Below, in pieces: positions 26,198-36,396 of a stretch of 64,000 nucleotides of DNA (its first letter is position 1; the number at the start of each line of letters is the position of its first letter). This DNA comes from Sodalis glossinidius str. 'morsitans' (GTDB lineage Bacteria > Pseudomonadota > Gammaproteobacteria > Enterobacterales > Enterobacteriaceae): assembly GCF_000010085.1 (NCBI RefSeq), contig NC_007712.1:372001-436000 (forward strand), given 5' to 3'. The notes beneath the pieces are model-generated. The model was not told where the DNA came from, searched no databases, and saw nothing but the letters and a program-made list of their open reading frames with translations. The position numbers and the translations under genes are program-made.

Positions 26198-29100
26198 TTA
26201 CTGCGCTTGCACGCGCAATTCTGCCGCGAAGCGGCGGCTGCGGTGGCCCCACAACGCTTTCACATCGCTCGATTTTGGTTTCACCAGCGCTTGCTGCGTC
26301 TCCACCAGACCCAATTCCCAGGGCGAGCCGGCGATGGTGATCAAATCCGCATAGGCTTTGGCCACGCCTGTGGCGATGGTACCGACGCCGGGTTCGGACA
26401 CCAGCTTGACCGAAATGAGCGCCTTGGCATTGACCTGTTTGAGATCGAATATCAGCTGCGCCAGATCTTCTATCGAGTAGATATCGTGGTGCGGCGGCGG
26501 AGAAATCAGCGTGACGCCGGGTACCGAATAATGCAGGCGCGCGATGTAGGGGGTGACTTTATCACCCGGTAGCTGGCCGCCTTAGCCGGGCTTGGCGCCC
26601 TGCGCCACTTTAATCTGAATGACGTCGGCATTGACCAGATAAGCTGGCGTCACGCCGAAGCGGCCGGAAGCCACCTGTTTGATCCGCGACACCTTATCGG
26701 TACGGTAACGGGCAGGATCTTCACTGCCCTCGCCGGAGTTGGAGAAGCCGCCCAGCCCGTTCATTGCCTGTGCCAGCGACTCATAGGCCTCCGGGCTGAG
26801 TGCGCCGATGGACATGGCGGCGGTATCGAATCACTTATACAGATGCTCCGCCGGCTCTACCTGATCCAGCGCGACCGCCTGGCCGTTGGGTTTTAACTCT
26901 AGCAGATCCCGCAGCGTCGCGACTGGGTGCTGATTGACCAGATCGGTATACTGGCTGATAGTCCCGCCTATCGCCGCTGCGCACCGCCTGTTGCAGGGTG
27001 CTCACGACATCGGGATTATAGGCGTGGTATTCGCCGCCGTGGACATATTTAAGCAGCCCGCCCTGATCGAGCGCTTTGCGTTTCAGCCAGGCCCGTTTCG
27101 ACAGGTTTAGTAAATCAAGCTCGAAATCGCTAAAGCTGGCGCCGCCGATACGGCTGACCACGCCCTGGAAGCACAGATCTGTCAGATCGCGGTGTAGGCC
27201 GACCGCCTCGAAAAGCTTCGAGCAACGGTATGAAGCGACGGTCGAAATGCCCATTTTGGACATAATCTTGTACAGCCCCTTATTGATGCCGTTGCGGAAA
27301 TTCAGCATCACCGCGCGGTAATCTTTATCGGTGGTGCCGTTATCCACCATGCCGGCCAGATTTTCATAAGCCAGGAACGGATAAATCGCGGGTGCTGGCC
27401 GTTTCAACGATCAGGTTGGCATCGCAGCGCAGGTTTTTTTCAACCAGGTTGGTATGGATGGCGCCCACCGCCACCGCCATCGGCGCCGGAACCGGTATGC
27501 GGTCCGGTGCGATAGCCCGGTCGGTCAGCACCAGCAGTACCGTGCCCTGGCGCACCATTTCTTCGGCGCGATCGCACAAGCTCAGCAAGGTGTCATGCAG
27601 ACTCGCCTGCGCCGGCTCAAAGGTGATATCCAGTTTATTGAGCGGTAATGATCGCCGGCCTGAGTGGTGAGCTAGGTAAAGTCGGAATACAGTAATATCG
27701 GCGATTTGAAGGCCAACCGGTATGCCTGGCCTTCCGCTTCGCTGAAGACATTCATTTCGCGACCGATGCAGGTGGCCAACGACATCACGTGGGCCTCGCG
27801 CAGCGAATCGATAGGCGGGTTGGTCACCTGGGCGAACTGCTGGAGGAAATAGTCATAGATGACCCGCGGCCGGCTGGAGAGCACGGCAAACGGTGTATCG
27901 TCGCCGATTGACCCGGTAGCTTCCTGACCGTTTTCCCCCAGCACGTGGACGATGGCATCAAGCTCTTAAAAGGTATAGCCAAACTGTTTTTGATAGCTGC
28001 CAAGCAGATCATTATCCAGCGCGCGGAATCCGATCTGGTCGTCCGGCAGATCCTCGAACGGCGTCAGGCGGCGCACATTGCGCTCCATCCACTCTTTGTA
28101 TGGGTGGCGGCTTTTCATATCGTTATCGGTTTCCGCCGAATGCAGAATGCGCCCGCTGGTGGTGTCTATCACCATCAATTCCCTGGGCCCGATGCGGCCT
28201 TTTTCCACCACTTCGTCCGGCTGGACCGTCCCAAGGCTCCATATGCATCGAGTTAAAATCGAAGAAAGCGCGCAGCTCCGGATCCATGTTGGGGTTGTTC
28301 TGCCAGGCGGGCGGCACCAGCAGGTGCATGGCGCGGATGAGATCCATCCCGCCGCTTAAAAACAGTTCAGCATATTATCCAGCGAGCTGGAATCCGAGCC
28401 GGTTTCATTGATAAACGGCGCGGCATCCTGCAAATCGGGGATCAACGGCGTTTTCAGTTTGTAGGCGCGCGCGCCTATTGCCGTTACCGGTAATGGTATT
28501 GATTTCGCTGTTATGGGCCAGATAGCGGAACGGCTGGGCCAGCGGCCAGCGCGGGACGGTATTGGTCGAAAAGCGCCGGTGGAACAGGCAAATAGCCGAT
28601 TCCAGACGTAAGTCCGCCAAATCAAGGTAAAAGCGCGGTAGGTCTGCCGGCATGCAGAGCCCTTTATAAACGATCACCAAATTAGACAGGCTGCAAACAT
28701 AAAAGCTGTCGTCGGTGACACGCTTTTCAATACGGCGGCGTGCCACATACAGGCTACGCTCCATATCGCGCGGACGCCAGCCGGCGGGAGCGTTGACAAA
28801 AATTTGTTCGATGCGCGGCAGCGAAGAGAGCGCGATATCGCCCAGCACGTCAGCATTAATGGGGACTTCACGCCAGCCGGCGATGGACAGCGTCTCGTTT
28901 TGCATCTCTTCTTCGACGATGCGGCGGCTGGCGCGGGCTTCTTCTTCGTCCTGACTCAGGAACATCATGCCAACGGCGTAATTTTTCGCCAGCCTCCCCA
29001 GCCGCGCTCCTGCGCCACCATACGATAGAAGCGATCGGGTTTTTGCAATAGCAACCCGCAGCCGTCGCCGGTCTTACCGTCGGCCAGGATCGCGCCACGA

Positions 29101-29223
29101 TGCTGCCATGCGGGCCAGCGCATGAATGACGGTGCGTACGACTTTATGGCTGGGCTCGCCCTCAATGTGGGCAATCAGGCCGAAGCCACAGTTGTCATTC
29201 TCGTGCGTAGTATCGTACAACAT
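26198..29223 (-). pseudogene. gltB: gltB, glutamate synthase large subunit, pseudogene with large deletions
   Basis: Starts at 29223 (MLYDTTHENDNCGFGLIAHIEG; the Cys of DNCGFG would be the N-terminal nucleophile) and ends ELRVQAQ at 26198. About 3.0 kb remain of an expected 4.46 kb. I see many frameshifts, in-frame stops (TAG 27672-27674, TAA 26582-26584 and 27966-27968, TGA near 26832) and three clear deletions. One is about 17 codons between IAG and SPWELGL near 26322, where E. coli has AGYDGG...YAGCPWEL. One is about 400 codons joining TQQALV to KPKSSDV near 26281. A third loses the segment after the DRRDYQPVY region. The FMN/3Fe-4S domain is largely gone. Two of the junctions fall at short repeats. 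Confidence 0.95.
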
Positions 29224-29913
29224 ATCGTGAACCTCCCCAGGCTCCAGCTAACTCACACAACCTGCTGCGAGGAGGCGAATCGGTATGAACGGCAGCGGAT
29301 GGCAGGATGAAACCATCTCTGCGCTTTGCTGTCCCGCTCTCACTCAATACCTTTCGTGGCGGTCAGACACTGATAAACGACTAGTATTAAGAAGGAGTCT
29401 TCGATAACTGCATAAATATGACGAGTCGTTGCCCCGTCAGGATGTCTTCCAGCGGCCTTCCAAATTAACGATAATCACCACGCAGGTCAAATATCCATGT
29501 AAAGGGCGGTGATAAGGGAAATTTATGAATTAAATTTTTGATAAATAATAATAAATTATGCTTTTTACTCCCTCGTAAGAGAGGTGGAAGGGGGCTGGGT
29601 GATGCGCTGTCTCACTGTAGTGCAGCGTCACCATCTCTGCACCATGCTAGTGCGGCGCATTTTTACAGCATGATATTCTGTTATTGCCATTTTCTCCGAC
29701 GCATGGCACTGTTTTTCAGGATTAGTGCGCATTTGAATGAATCATGGGGGCGGAATAAGAATTATTAATCCAGGGTAAACTGATTTAATTCTCTATTAAA
29801 ATGCGTAATTATGAATAAGTTGCGGGTTGGGCAGGGTCATTGATCTCGGTCAGCGTTTGACGGCGGGGAAAAGCGTAAGCTGCGGGGTGATAGAAATACC
29901 GGATCTCCAGACT
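29224..29913. other. gltB-yhcC intergenic region
   Basis: About 690 bases with no supported gene; a 76-residue frame at 29538 has no ribosome site. It should hold the old gltBD promoter and leader. It contains an NtrC-like palindrome (listed separately) and a TGGCAC at 29704-29709 that resembles half of a sigma-54 promoter but lacks the downstream GC. Confidence 0.5.
29638..29653. promoter_or_regulatory. NtrC-like palindrome upstream of gltB/yhcC
   Basis: TGCAC-CATGCTA-GTGC matches the spacing of the enteric NtrC consensus (GCAC, seven bases, GTGC). It lies about 415 bases upstream of gltB and 260 upstream of yhcC. Sequence match only. Confidence 0.35.
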
Positions 29914-30622
29914 ATGTAGTTACACCAATTAGTCAATATGTTTGGCAATGATCTTCAGCGCCGCTACGGCGAGAAGATCCATAAACTCAGCCTGCACGGC
30001 GGGTTTAGCTGCCCCAACTGCGACGGCACGTGGGGACGCGGAGGCTGCACCTTTTGCAATGTCGCGGCGTTCAGCGATCCAGCGAGGCAGTATTTTTCTG
30101 TCGTGACGGCCAGATAGCAGGGGTCGATCGCGCCAAACGCTATCTGGCCTACTTCCAGACCTATACCAGTACTTATGCAGAAGTGCAGCTATTGGACTGT
30201 CTTTATCGACAGGCGCTCAGCCACACCCACATTGCCGGCTTATGCGTGGGAACCCGCCCGGATTGCGTGCCAGCTTCAGTGCTGGCTCTGTTGGCAGGCT
30301 ACCGCGATAGGGGGGTATGAAATCTGGCTGGAGCTGGGGTTACAGAGTGCACAGGATAAAACCCTGCGGCGTATCAATCGCGGCCATGATTATGCCTGTT
30401 ATCAACATACACATTGCCAAGGCGCGGGAGCGTGGACTGAACGTTTGCACTCACCTTATTATCGGTTTGCCCGGCGAAGATGCGACGGCATGCCTCGACA
30501 CCCTTCATCAGGTTGTGGCGCAAGGGGTGTCGGGCCTGAAACTGCATCCGCTGCATTTCCATCGGGTATCCGCCAATGCTCGCCGTCCCGTCAATACGGC
30601 GCCAAAGCCTCTGCAAACGTGA
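29914..30622 (+). pseudogene. yhcC: yhcC, radical SAM protein, pseudogene
   Basis: The expected start MQLxxLVNMFG reads ATG TAG TTA CAC CAA TTA GTC AAT ATG: codon 2 is an amber (29917-29919). From the next ATG (29938) the sequence is LHGGFSCPNCDGTWGRGGCTFCNVAAF with the radical SAM CxxxxxxxCxxC region, then frameshifts lead to RAKRYLAYFQTYTSTYAEVQ, GLCVGTRPDCVP and NRGHDYACYQHT. Near 30550 LHPLH joins directly to FHRVSANARRP, a deletion of about 45 codons relative to E. coli. YhcC is a radical SAM protein of unclear substrate near arcB/gltB in enterics. Confidence 0.9.
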
Positions 30623-30888
30623 TGCCATACCGAGCGCTCAAGCATGAATTAACACCACGTCAATACTGTGTGGCCTTGCCTGAAAAATACCGCTTATGAC
30701 CCTGCGCCCTTGTCTAAGCAGACGTGGTACCAGGACCCGGCGCCAAGTTCCAAAAGAACCCGCCTTTTTCCGTTGCACGATCCCGGCCCCGGGAACGGGT
30801 GCGCCAGCGCCGACGGCGGCGCACCCGGACTGGTTCAGTAGGAAATATTTACGGTATGATTTATCTATTGTCCTAAAAGGAATCTCTC

Positions 30889-33315
30889 ATGAAGCAAATT
30901 CGTCTGCTGGCCCAATATTACGTCGACCTGATGGTGAAGCTTGGTCTGGTGCGCTTCTCCCTACTGCTGGCCTCGGCGCTGGTGGTACTGGCAATGATCG
31001 TGCAGATGGTGGTCACCATGGTGCTCAGAGGCGAAGTGAAAAGTATCGATGTGGTACGCTCAATTTTCTTCGGCCTATTAATCACCCCGTGGGCGGTCTA
31101 TTTTCTGTCGGTGGTGGTGGAGCAGCTTGAGGCGTCACGCCAGCGGCTGTCGCGCCTGGTGGATAAGCTGGAGGAAATGCGTAACCGCGATTTGCAGCTA
31201 AACGCCCAATTGCAAAATAATATCGCCCAGCTTAACCAGGAGATGGCTGACCGGGAAAAAGCCGAAGAGGCGCGGCGCCGGGCAATGGAAAAACTGACGG
31301 AGGAAATGGCACGGCGTGAACAGGCTCAGATTGAGCTTGAGCAACAATCTTCGCTGTTGCGCTCCTTCCTCGATGCGTCGCCGGATTTGGTGTATTACCG
31401 TAATGAAAACAAAGAGTTTTCCGGTTGCAACCGCGCCACAGAACTGTTGACCGGCAAAAGCGAAAAACAGCTGGTGGGGCTGACGCCGCGCGATGTTTAC
31501 TCGCCGGAGATCGCCGAAAAAGTTATCGAAACCGATGAAAAGGTGTTTCGCCATAATGTTTCGCTCACCTATGAGCAATGGCTGGAATACCCTGATGGGC
31601 GCAAGGCCTGTTTTGAGCTGCGTAAAGTGCCGTTTTACGATCGCATTGGCAAGCGACACGGTCTGATGGGTTTTTGCCGCGATATTACCGAGCGTAAGCG
31701 CTATCAGGACGCGTTGGAGAGCGCCAGCCGGGAGAAAACCACCTTTATCTCTACCATCAGCCATGAGCTGCGTACGCCGCTTAACGGCATCGTAGGTTTA
31801 AGCCGTATCTTGCTCGATACCCAACTGACGGAAGAGCAACACAACTACCTCAAAACCATTCATGTCAGCGCGGTGACCCTAGGCTATATCTTCAACGACA
31901 TTATCGAAATGGATAAGTTGGAGCGCCGTAAGGTACGGCTGGATAATCAGCCGCTGGACTTCACCGACTTCCTGATGGATTTGAAAAACCTGTCCGGCCT
32001 GCTGGTGCAGCCGAAGGGGCTGAAGCTGGTAATGGCGCCGCGCCAGCCGCTACCCCGCAGTATCATCGCCGACGGCACCCGCCTGCGGCAAATCTTGTGG
32101 AACCTTATCGGCAATGCCGTGAAATTTACCCGTCAGGGCGAAATTGTCATCCGTATCTGGCGTGAACAAGCCGACCATTTATGCTTTGACGTACAGGATT
32201 CCGGTATCGGCATTCCCGACGAGGAACAAGAGAAAATTTTCGCCATGTACTACCAGGTGAAGGGACAACATGGAGGCAAACCAGCGACCGGTACCGGGAT
32301 CGGGCTGGCGGTATCCAAGCGGCTGGCGCAGGCCATGGACGGCGATATCACTGTCAAAAGCCATCCTGGCCAGGGTTCCTGTTTCACGCTAACGATTGTG
32401 GCGCCGGAAGTGGCGCAGGTGCAGGCGCATACCGAGGACGAGGAGGAGATGCCGCTGCCGGCGCTGAATGTATTGCTGGTGGAGGATATTGAACTCAACG
32501 TACTGGTGGCCTGCTCCGTATTGGAAAAACTCGGCAGCAGCGTGGAGGTCGCGATGACCGGAAAGGACGCGCTGGCAATGTTCGATCCCGACGAATTCGA
32601 TCTGGTGCTGTTGGATATCCAATTGCCGGATATGACCGGTCTGGATATCGCCAGTCAGCTCAAGCGCCGTTATCAGGGACGGCAGATGCCGCCGCTTATC
32701 GCCCTGACCGCCAATGTGCTAAAGGATAAGCGGGAGTATCTGGCGGCCGGCATGGACGATGTGCTGAGTAAGCCGCTGGAGGTCGCGGCGCTCATCCAGG
32801 TAATAAAGACATTCTGGGACCCTGCCGACAGCGCCGGCGTCGAGGCGCCGGCCGTACAGAGCGCCGTAGACAAAAGCCGGCAGGTCCTGGACACTACCAT
32901 GCTGGAACAGTACATGGAATTGGTGGGACCGTCGCTGATTCATCAAAGTCTGGCGATGTTTGAAAAAATGATGCCCGGCTATCTGGCAATCCTGGACTCC
33001 AACATGACCGCCCGCGATCAGCAGGGGATCGCGGAAGAGGGGCACAAAATCAAGGGCGCGGCAGGGTCGGTGGGCTTACGCCATTTGCAGCAGTTGGCGC
33101 AGCAGATCCAAAGCCCCGAATTGCCGGCCTGGTGGGATAACGTTCAGGAGTGGATTGACGAGTTGAAGCAGGAATGGCGTGATAATGTGCAAACATTGCG
33201 TGATTGGGTTCAACAGGCAGAAAAAAATGACCCCGACTTATGCTGCCGGGGTGCGCGAAGATTGCGCCAACACCAGGGAAACTGTATATCGTCGTCATTA
33301 CTTAACGGCGGTTGA
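30889..33315 (+). CDS. arcB: ArcB, hybrid sensor kinase, with an altered C-terminus
   Basis: Two N-terminal membrane helices, a coiled coil (about 80-150), a PAS domain (LRSFLDASPDLVYYRNENKEFSG), the kinase with phosphoacceptor His (STISHELRTPLNGIVGLS), N/G boxes (NLIGNAVKFT, DSGIGIPDEEQ, GTGIGLAVSKRLA), a receiver (VLLDIQLPDMTGLD) and an HPt domain (EEGHKIKGAAGSVGLRHLQQL). E. coli ArcB has 778 residues and ends soon after DNVxEWIxExKxEWR; here the frame continues to 808. At 33229-33239 a run of seven A reads GAAAAAAATGA; one more A would give E-K-K-stop. So the last roughly 26 residues (NDPDLCCRGARRL...) are a read-through tail. All catalytic residues are present. Confidence 0.93.
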   Translation: MKQIRLLAQYYVDLMVKLGLVRFSLLLASALVVLAMIVQMVVTMVLRGEVKSIDVVRSIFFGLLITPWAVYFLSVVVEQLEASRQRLSRLVDKLEEMRNRDLQLNAQLQNNIAQLNQEMADREKAEEARRRAMEKLTEEMARREQAQIELEQQSSLLRSFLDASPDLVYYRNENKEFSGCNRATELLTGKSEKQLVGLTPRDVYSPEIAEKVIETDEKVFRHNVSLTYEQWLEYPDGRKACFELRKVPFYDRIGKRHGLMGFCRDITERKRYQDALESASREKTTFISTISHELRTPLNGIVGLSRILLDTQLTEEQHNYLKTIHVSAVTLGYIFNDIIEMDKLERRKVRLDNQPLDFTDFLMDLKNLSGLLVQPKGLKLVMAPRQPLPRSIIADGTRLRQILWNLIGNAVKFTRQGEIVIRIWREQADHLCFDVQDSGIGIPDEEQEKIFAMYYQVKGQHGGKPATGTGIGLAVSKRLAQAMDGDITVKSHPGQGSCFTLTIVAPEVAQVQAHTEDEEEMPLPALNVLLVEDIELNVLVACSVLEKLGSSVEVAMTGKDALAMFDPDEFDLVLLDIQLPDMTGLDIASQLKRRYQGRQMPPLIALTANVLKDKREYLAAGMDDVLSKPLEVAALIQVIKTFWDPADSAGVEAPAVQSAVDKSRQVLDTTMLEQYMELVGPSLIHQSLAMFEKMMPGYLAILDSNMTARDQQGIAEEGHKIKGAAGSVGLRHLQQLAQQIQSPELPAWWDNVQEWIDELKQEWRDNVQTLRDWVQQAEKNDPDLCCRGARRLRQHQGNCISSSLLNGG

Positions 33316-33463
33316 GGGACGGGGAAAAGACGTCCAGCATTCATGAATAAACCATAGCAAAACAAGAGAATAATGTTACAAAATCCATTAAAATTTGGGA
33401 TGTAATACAGATTTTGTCAATGGAAATAACAAGTTCATCTACCAGACAGAAGGATTGTAGCCA

Positions 33464-34119
33464 ATGAAACGGATCGGTGTCGTGCTGAGCGGCTGTGGCG
33501 TCAATGACGGCAGTGAAATCCAGGAGGCTGTGCTGACGCTGCTGGCCATCGATCGCACGGGGTTGGATGCGGTCTGTTTTGCGACCGACAAACCACAGTT
33601 GCAGGTCGTCAATCACTTAAGCGGCGAGCAGACCGACGAACGGCGCAATGTGCTGGTGGAAGCGGCGCGGATCGCCCGCGGCCAAATCCAGCCGTTAGCG
33701 GCGGCCAGCGCCGAAGATCTCGATGCGCTCATTGTCCCTGGCGGCTTCGGTGTTGCAAAAAACCTCAGCAATCTGGCGCAAACAGGCGCCGACTGTGAAG
33801 TGGATGCCGAGCTGGCGCAACTGGTGCAGGCCCTGCATTTGCAGCGTAAACCTTTGGGTTTTATCTGTATCGCGCCGGCGTTATTGCCCAAAATACTCGC
33901 TGTTCCGTTACGGTTAACGCTGGGCACCGATGTTGACGCCGCCGAGATGGTGGACACCATGGGGGCTATCCCCATGTGACGTGTCCGGTGGACGACATTG
34001 TTATCGATGGCGATAACAACATCATTACGACGCCGGCCTATATGCAGGAAACCTCCATCGCCGAGGTGGCCAAAGGGATTGATAAGCTCGTGGCGCGCGT
34101 GCTGGAATTTATCCCATGA
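33464..34119 (+). pseudogene. elbB: elbB, DJ-1/PfpI-like glyoxalase, frameshifted near the C-terminus
   Basis: The first 165 codons are clean: MKRIGVVLSGCGVNDGSEIQ, ALIVPGGFGVAKNLSN, GFICIAPALLPKIL, with the elbow Cys replaced within the CIAPA motif as usual in this family. Near 33965 the frame shifts from MGAIPM-stop to HVTCPVDDIVIDGDNN, TTPAYMQETSIAEVAKG and DKLVARVLEFIP. The stop TGA overlaps the mtgA ATG (34116). About 50 C-terminal residues would be lost, so it is probably inactive. Confidence 0.88.
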
Positions 34120-34841
34120 AGCGCTGCAGCAGCCATCCGTTCCTGCTGCGGCGCCTCTGGCGCTGGCTATTGCGGGGTTGCTTGGCCTTGATGGCTCTGT
34201 AGCTGTTGGCGATAGTGCTATTTGCTTTCGTACCGGTGCCGTTCACCGCCGTCAGGCGGAGCGGCAGACCACTGGCTTAGCGGCGTTTCACTATGTCGCC
34301 CATTCGCGCTGGGTGCCGATGCGGTCGATTGCGCCGCCGATGGCGTTAGCGGTGATGGCGGCCGAAGATCAGAAATTTTCCCGCCACTGGGGGTTTGATA
34401 TCACCGGTATTCGCGATGTGCTCAATCACAATGCGTGCAGCCGGCATATCCGTGGGGCGTCAACCCTGTCACAGCAGACGGCAAAAAATCTGCTGCTGTG
34501 GGATGGGCGCAGCTGGCTGCGTAAAGGGCTGGAAACCGGGCTGACGCTCGGGATTGAAGCGGTATGGACCAAGCGCCGCATCCTGACCGTTTATTTGAAT
34601 ATCGCAGAGTTCGGCGAGGGCATTTTCGGTGTAGAGGCCAGCGGCGCAGGGGTATTTTCTTAAACCCGCCAGCCGGCTGACCGCCGAAGAGGCGGCCTTG
34701 CTGGCGTCGGTGCTGCCCAACCCGCTGAGTTTGAGCGCCGACGCGCCCAGCGCCTATGTCCGCCAGCGGCAGCGCTTGATCCTGCGCCAGATGCTGCAAA
34801 TGGGCGGTGATGCCTATCTGGTGCAGAACGGTCTGCGCTAA
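34116..34841 (+). pseudogene. mtgA: mtgA, monofunctional peptidoglycan transglycosylase, pseudogene
   Basis: Begins MKRCSSHPFLLRRLWRW; a TAG at 34200-34202 interrupts the membrane helix, where E. coli has a tryptophan nearby. A frameshift near 34250 leads to HYVAHSRWVPM, the GT51 motif AAEDQKFSRHWGFD, RGASTLSQQTAKNL, WDGRSWLRKGLETGLTLGIE and YLNIAEFGEGIFGVEA. Another shift near 34655 precedes KPASRLTAEEAALLASVLPNP. The glycosyltransferase residues remain readable, but at least three lesions exclude a product. Overlaps the elbB stop. Confidence 0.93.
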
Positions 34842-34848
34842 ACCGCGG

Positions 34849-35424
34849 CTACTGCAAGTAGGTGAAGGCAGTGGTGACGTGTTTCACGCCGTTCACTTTA
34901 CTGGCCATTTCCGCCGCGGCTTTGCCTTCGGCATTGGTCACGAGCCCCAACAGGAAGACTTCGCCGTTCTCGGTGGTCACTTTCACGTTAGACGACTTGA
35001 CCGCGTCGCTGGCCAGCAGCTGCGAACGGATTTTGGTGGTGATCCAGGTATCCATGGACGCGCGTCCGAGCGATACCGGCTGCCCCTGGCGGATTTCGTT
35101 ATACACTTCAGTCGCGCCGTCGACGCTCATCGCAATCTGCTTGGCGCGTTCGGCAAGCTCGGGGGTCGGCGCCTGACCGGTTAGCAGGACTTTGCCCTGA
35201 TAGGCGGTATTGATGATGCGCGCGTCTTTCTTCAACTGCTGATCTTTGGCCAACGCGTTGGCAACCCGTGCCTCAAGGGTGCCGTCATCGAGTTGTGTAC
35301 CAACGGTGCGGGGATCGGTGGCGGTTTTGGTGGCGACCGCGGCGGTGCCGACTACCACCGCGCCGACGCATCCTTGCAGCATCAGGGCTGTGCACAGCAG
35401 GAGTAATGGCGTATGTACCTTCAT
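34849..35424 (-). CDS. dolP: DolP (YraP), BON-domain outer-membrane lipoprotein
   Basis: 191 residues: lipoprotein signal with lipobox LMLQGC, then two BON domains (LEARVANALAKDQQLKKDARI..GKVLLTGQAP; TKIRSQLLASDAVKSSNVKVTTENGEVFLLG). It supports outer-membrane integrity and BAM function. Located nine bases downstream of diaA on the same strand. Intact. Confidence 0.96.
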   Translation of the reverse strand: MKVHTPLLLLCTALMLQGCVGAVVVGTAAVATKTATDPRTVGTQLDDGTLEARVANALAKDQQLKKDARIINTAYQGKVLLTGQAPTPELAERAKQIAMSVDGATEVYNEIRQGQPVSLGRASMDTWITTKIRSQLLASDAVKSSNVKVTTENGEVFLLGLVTNAEGKAAAEMASKVNGVKHVTTAFTYLQ

Positions 35425-35433
35425 CTGGGCTCC

Positions 35434-36033
35434 TTAATCGTCCAGGTGGGGAAACAGCTTATTATCAACCAAATCACACAAACAATTCACGGTGAGCATA
35501 TGCATCTCCTGGATCCGCGCGCTGCGATGGGACGGGATGCGGATTTCCACGTCTTGCTGACCCAGAAGGCCGGCCAATTCGCCGCCGTCGTAGCCCGTCA
35601 GGGCTATAATCTTCATGTCACGTGTGACGGCAGCTTCGACAGCTTTCACGATATCACGGCTGTTGCCGCGGGTGGAAATCGCCAGCAGGACATCGCCGGC
35701 CTGTCCGAGTGCGCGGACCTGCTTGGCGTAAATTTCGTCATGCTGGCGATCGTTGGCGATGGCGGTCAAGACGACGGTGTCCGCATTCAGCGCCATTGCC
35801 GGCAGGCTTGGGCGCTCGGCTTCAAAGCGATTCAGCATGCAGGCGGCGAAGTGCTGCGCGTTCGCGGCGGAGGTGCCGTTGCCGCAGCATAAGATTTTTT
35901 TATCGTCGAGCAGCGCCTGCGCCAGCACGTTGGTGGCATGGGCAATGGCGTCCGGCAGGGCCTCCGCCGCCGCAATCTGCGTTTGAATACTCTCGGTAAA
36001 ACAGCCTTTTATTCTTTCCAGCACGTTTAACAA
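35434..36033 (-). CDS. diaA: DiaA, DnaA initiator-associating factor
   Basis: 199 residues, a single SIS domain: KILCCGNGTSAANAQHFAACML, GDVLLAISTRGNSRDIVKAVE, and the C-terminal EMHMLTVNCLCDLVDNKLFP. It helps DnaA assembly at oriC; GmhA-like fold. Normal length, intact, upstream of dolP. Confidence 0.95.
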   Translation of the reverse strand: MLNVLERIKGCFTESIQTQIAAAEALPDAIAHATNVLAQALLDDKKILCCGNGTSAANAQHFAACMLNRFEAERPSLPAMALNADTVVLTAIANDRQHDEIYAKQVRALGQAGDVLLAISTRGNSRDIVKAVEAAVTRDMKIIALTGYDGGELAGLLGQQDVEIRIPSHRSARIQEMHMLTVNCLCDLVDNKLFPHLDD

Positions 36034-36062
36034 CCTGATAAGTCAAAATGAATGGGGCGCCA

Positions 36063-36396
36063 TTACGGTGCGCCGAAGGCGTCTTTCAGCCATTCAACCC
36101 GGCTTCCGGTAATGGCGATGATATCGAAACGGCAAGCGGCGGCATTTGCGCGGCGTGACACTTTCGGCGGCGGTGCCATAGCTGTCGCTGCGGCGGTAGC
36201 GGACTTCGACGAACACCCAGGTGAAACGATCTAACATGATCAAATCAATCTCGCCGCCGCGGATACGCATATTGGCGGCGACAAAACGCAGGCCGGCCTG
36301 CTCAAGGCGGCAGCGCGCGTACCGCTCCGCCTGTGCGCCACGTGAGCGGCCGCTTACTGCGCCGCTATCATTTGGCCACGCTGGTATTTCAGCCAT
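36063..36396 (-). pseudogene. yraN: yraN, UPF0102 endonuclease-like protein, pseudogene
   Basis: From the ATG at 36396 (overlapping the lpoA 3' end by 43 bases) the frame reads AERYARCRLEQAGLRFVAANMRIRGGEIDLIMLDR..WVFVEVRYRRSDSYGTAAESVT, the nuclease-fold core with GGEIDLI and FVEVRYR. After SVTPRK about 25 codons are missing and the frame is wrong. The true ending, CRFDIIAITGSRVEWLKDAFGAP, is visible in another frame, stopping at 36063-36065. Confidence 0.88.

Noticed and set aside
29538..29768. 76-codon plus frame in the gltB-yhcC gap
   Set aside because: No start signal, no family; the region is regulatory or decayed.
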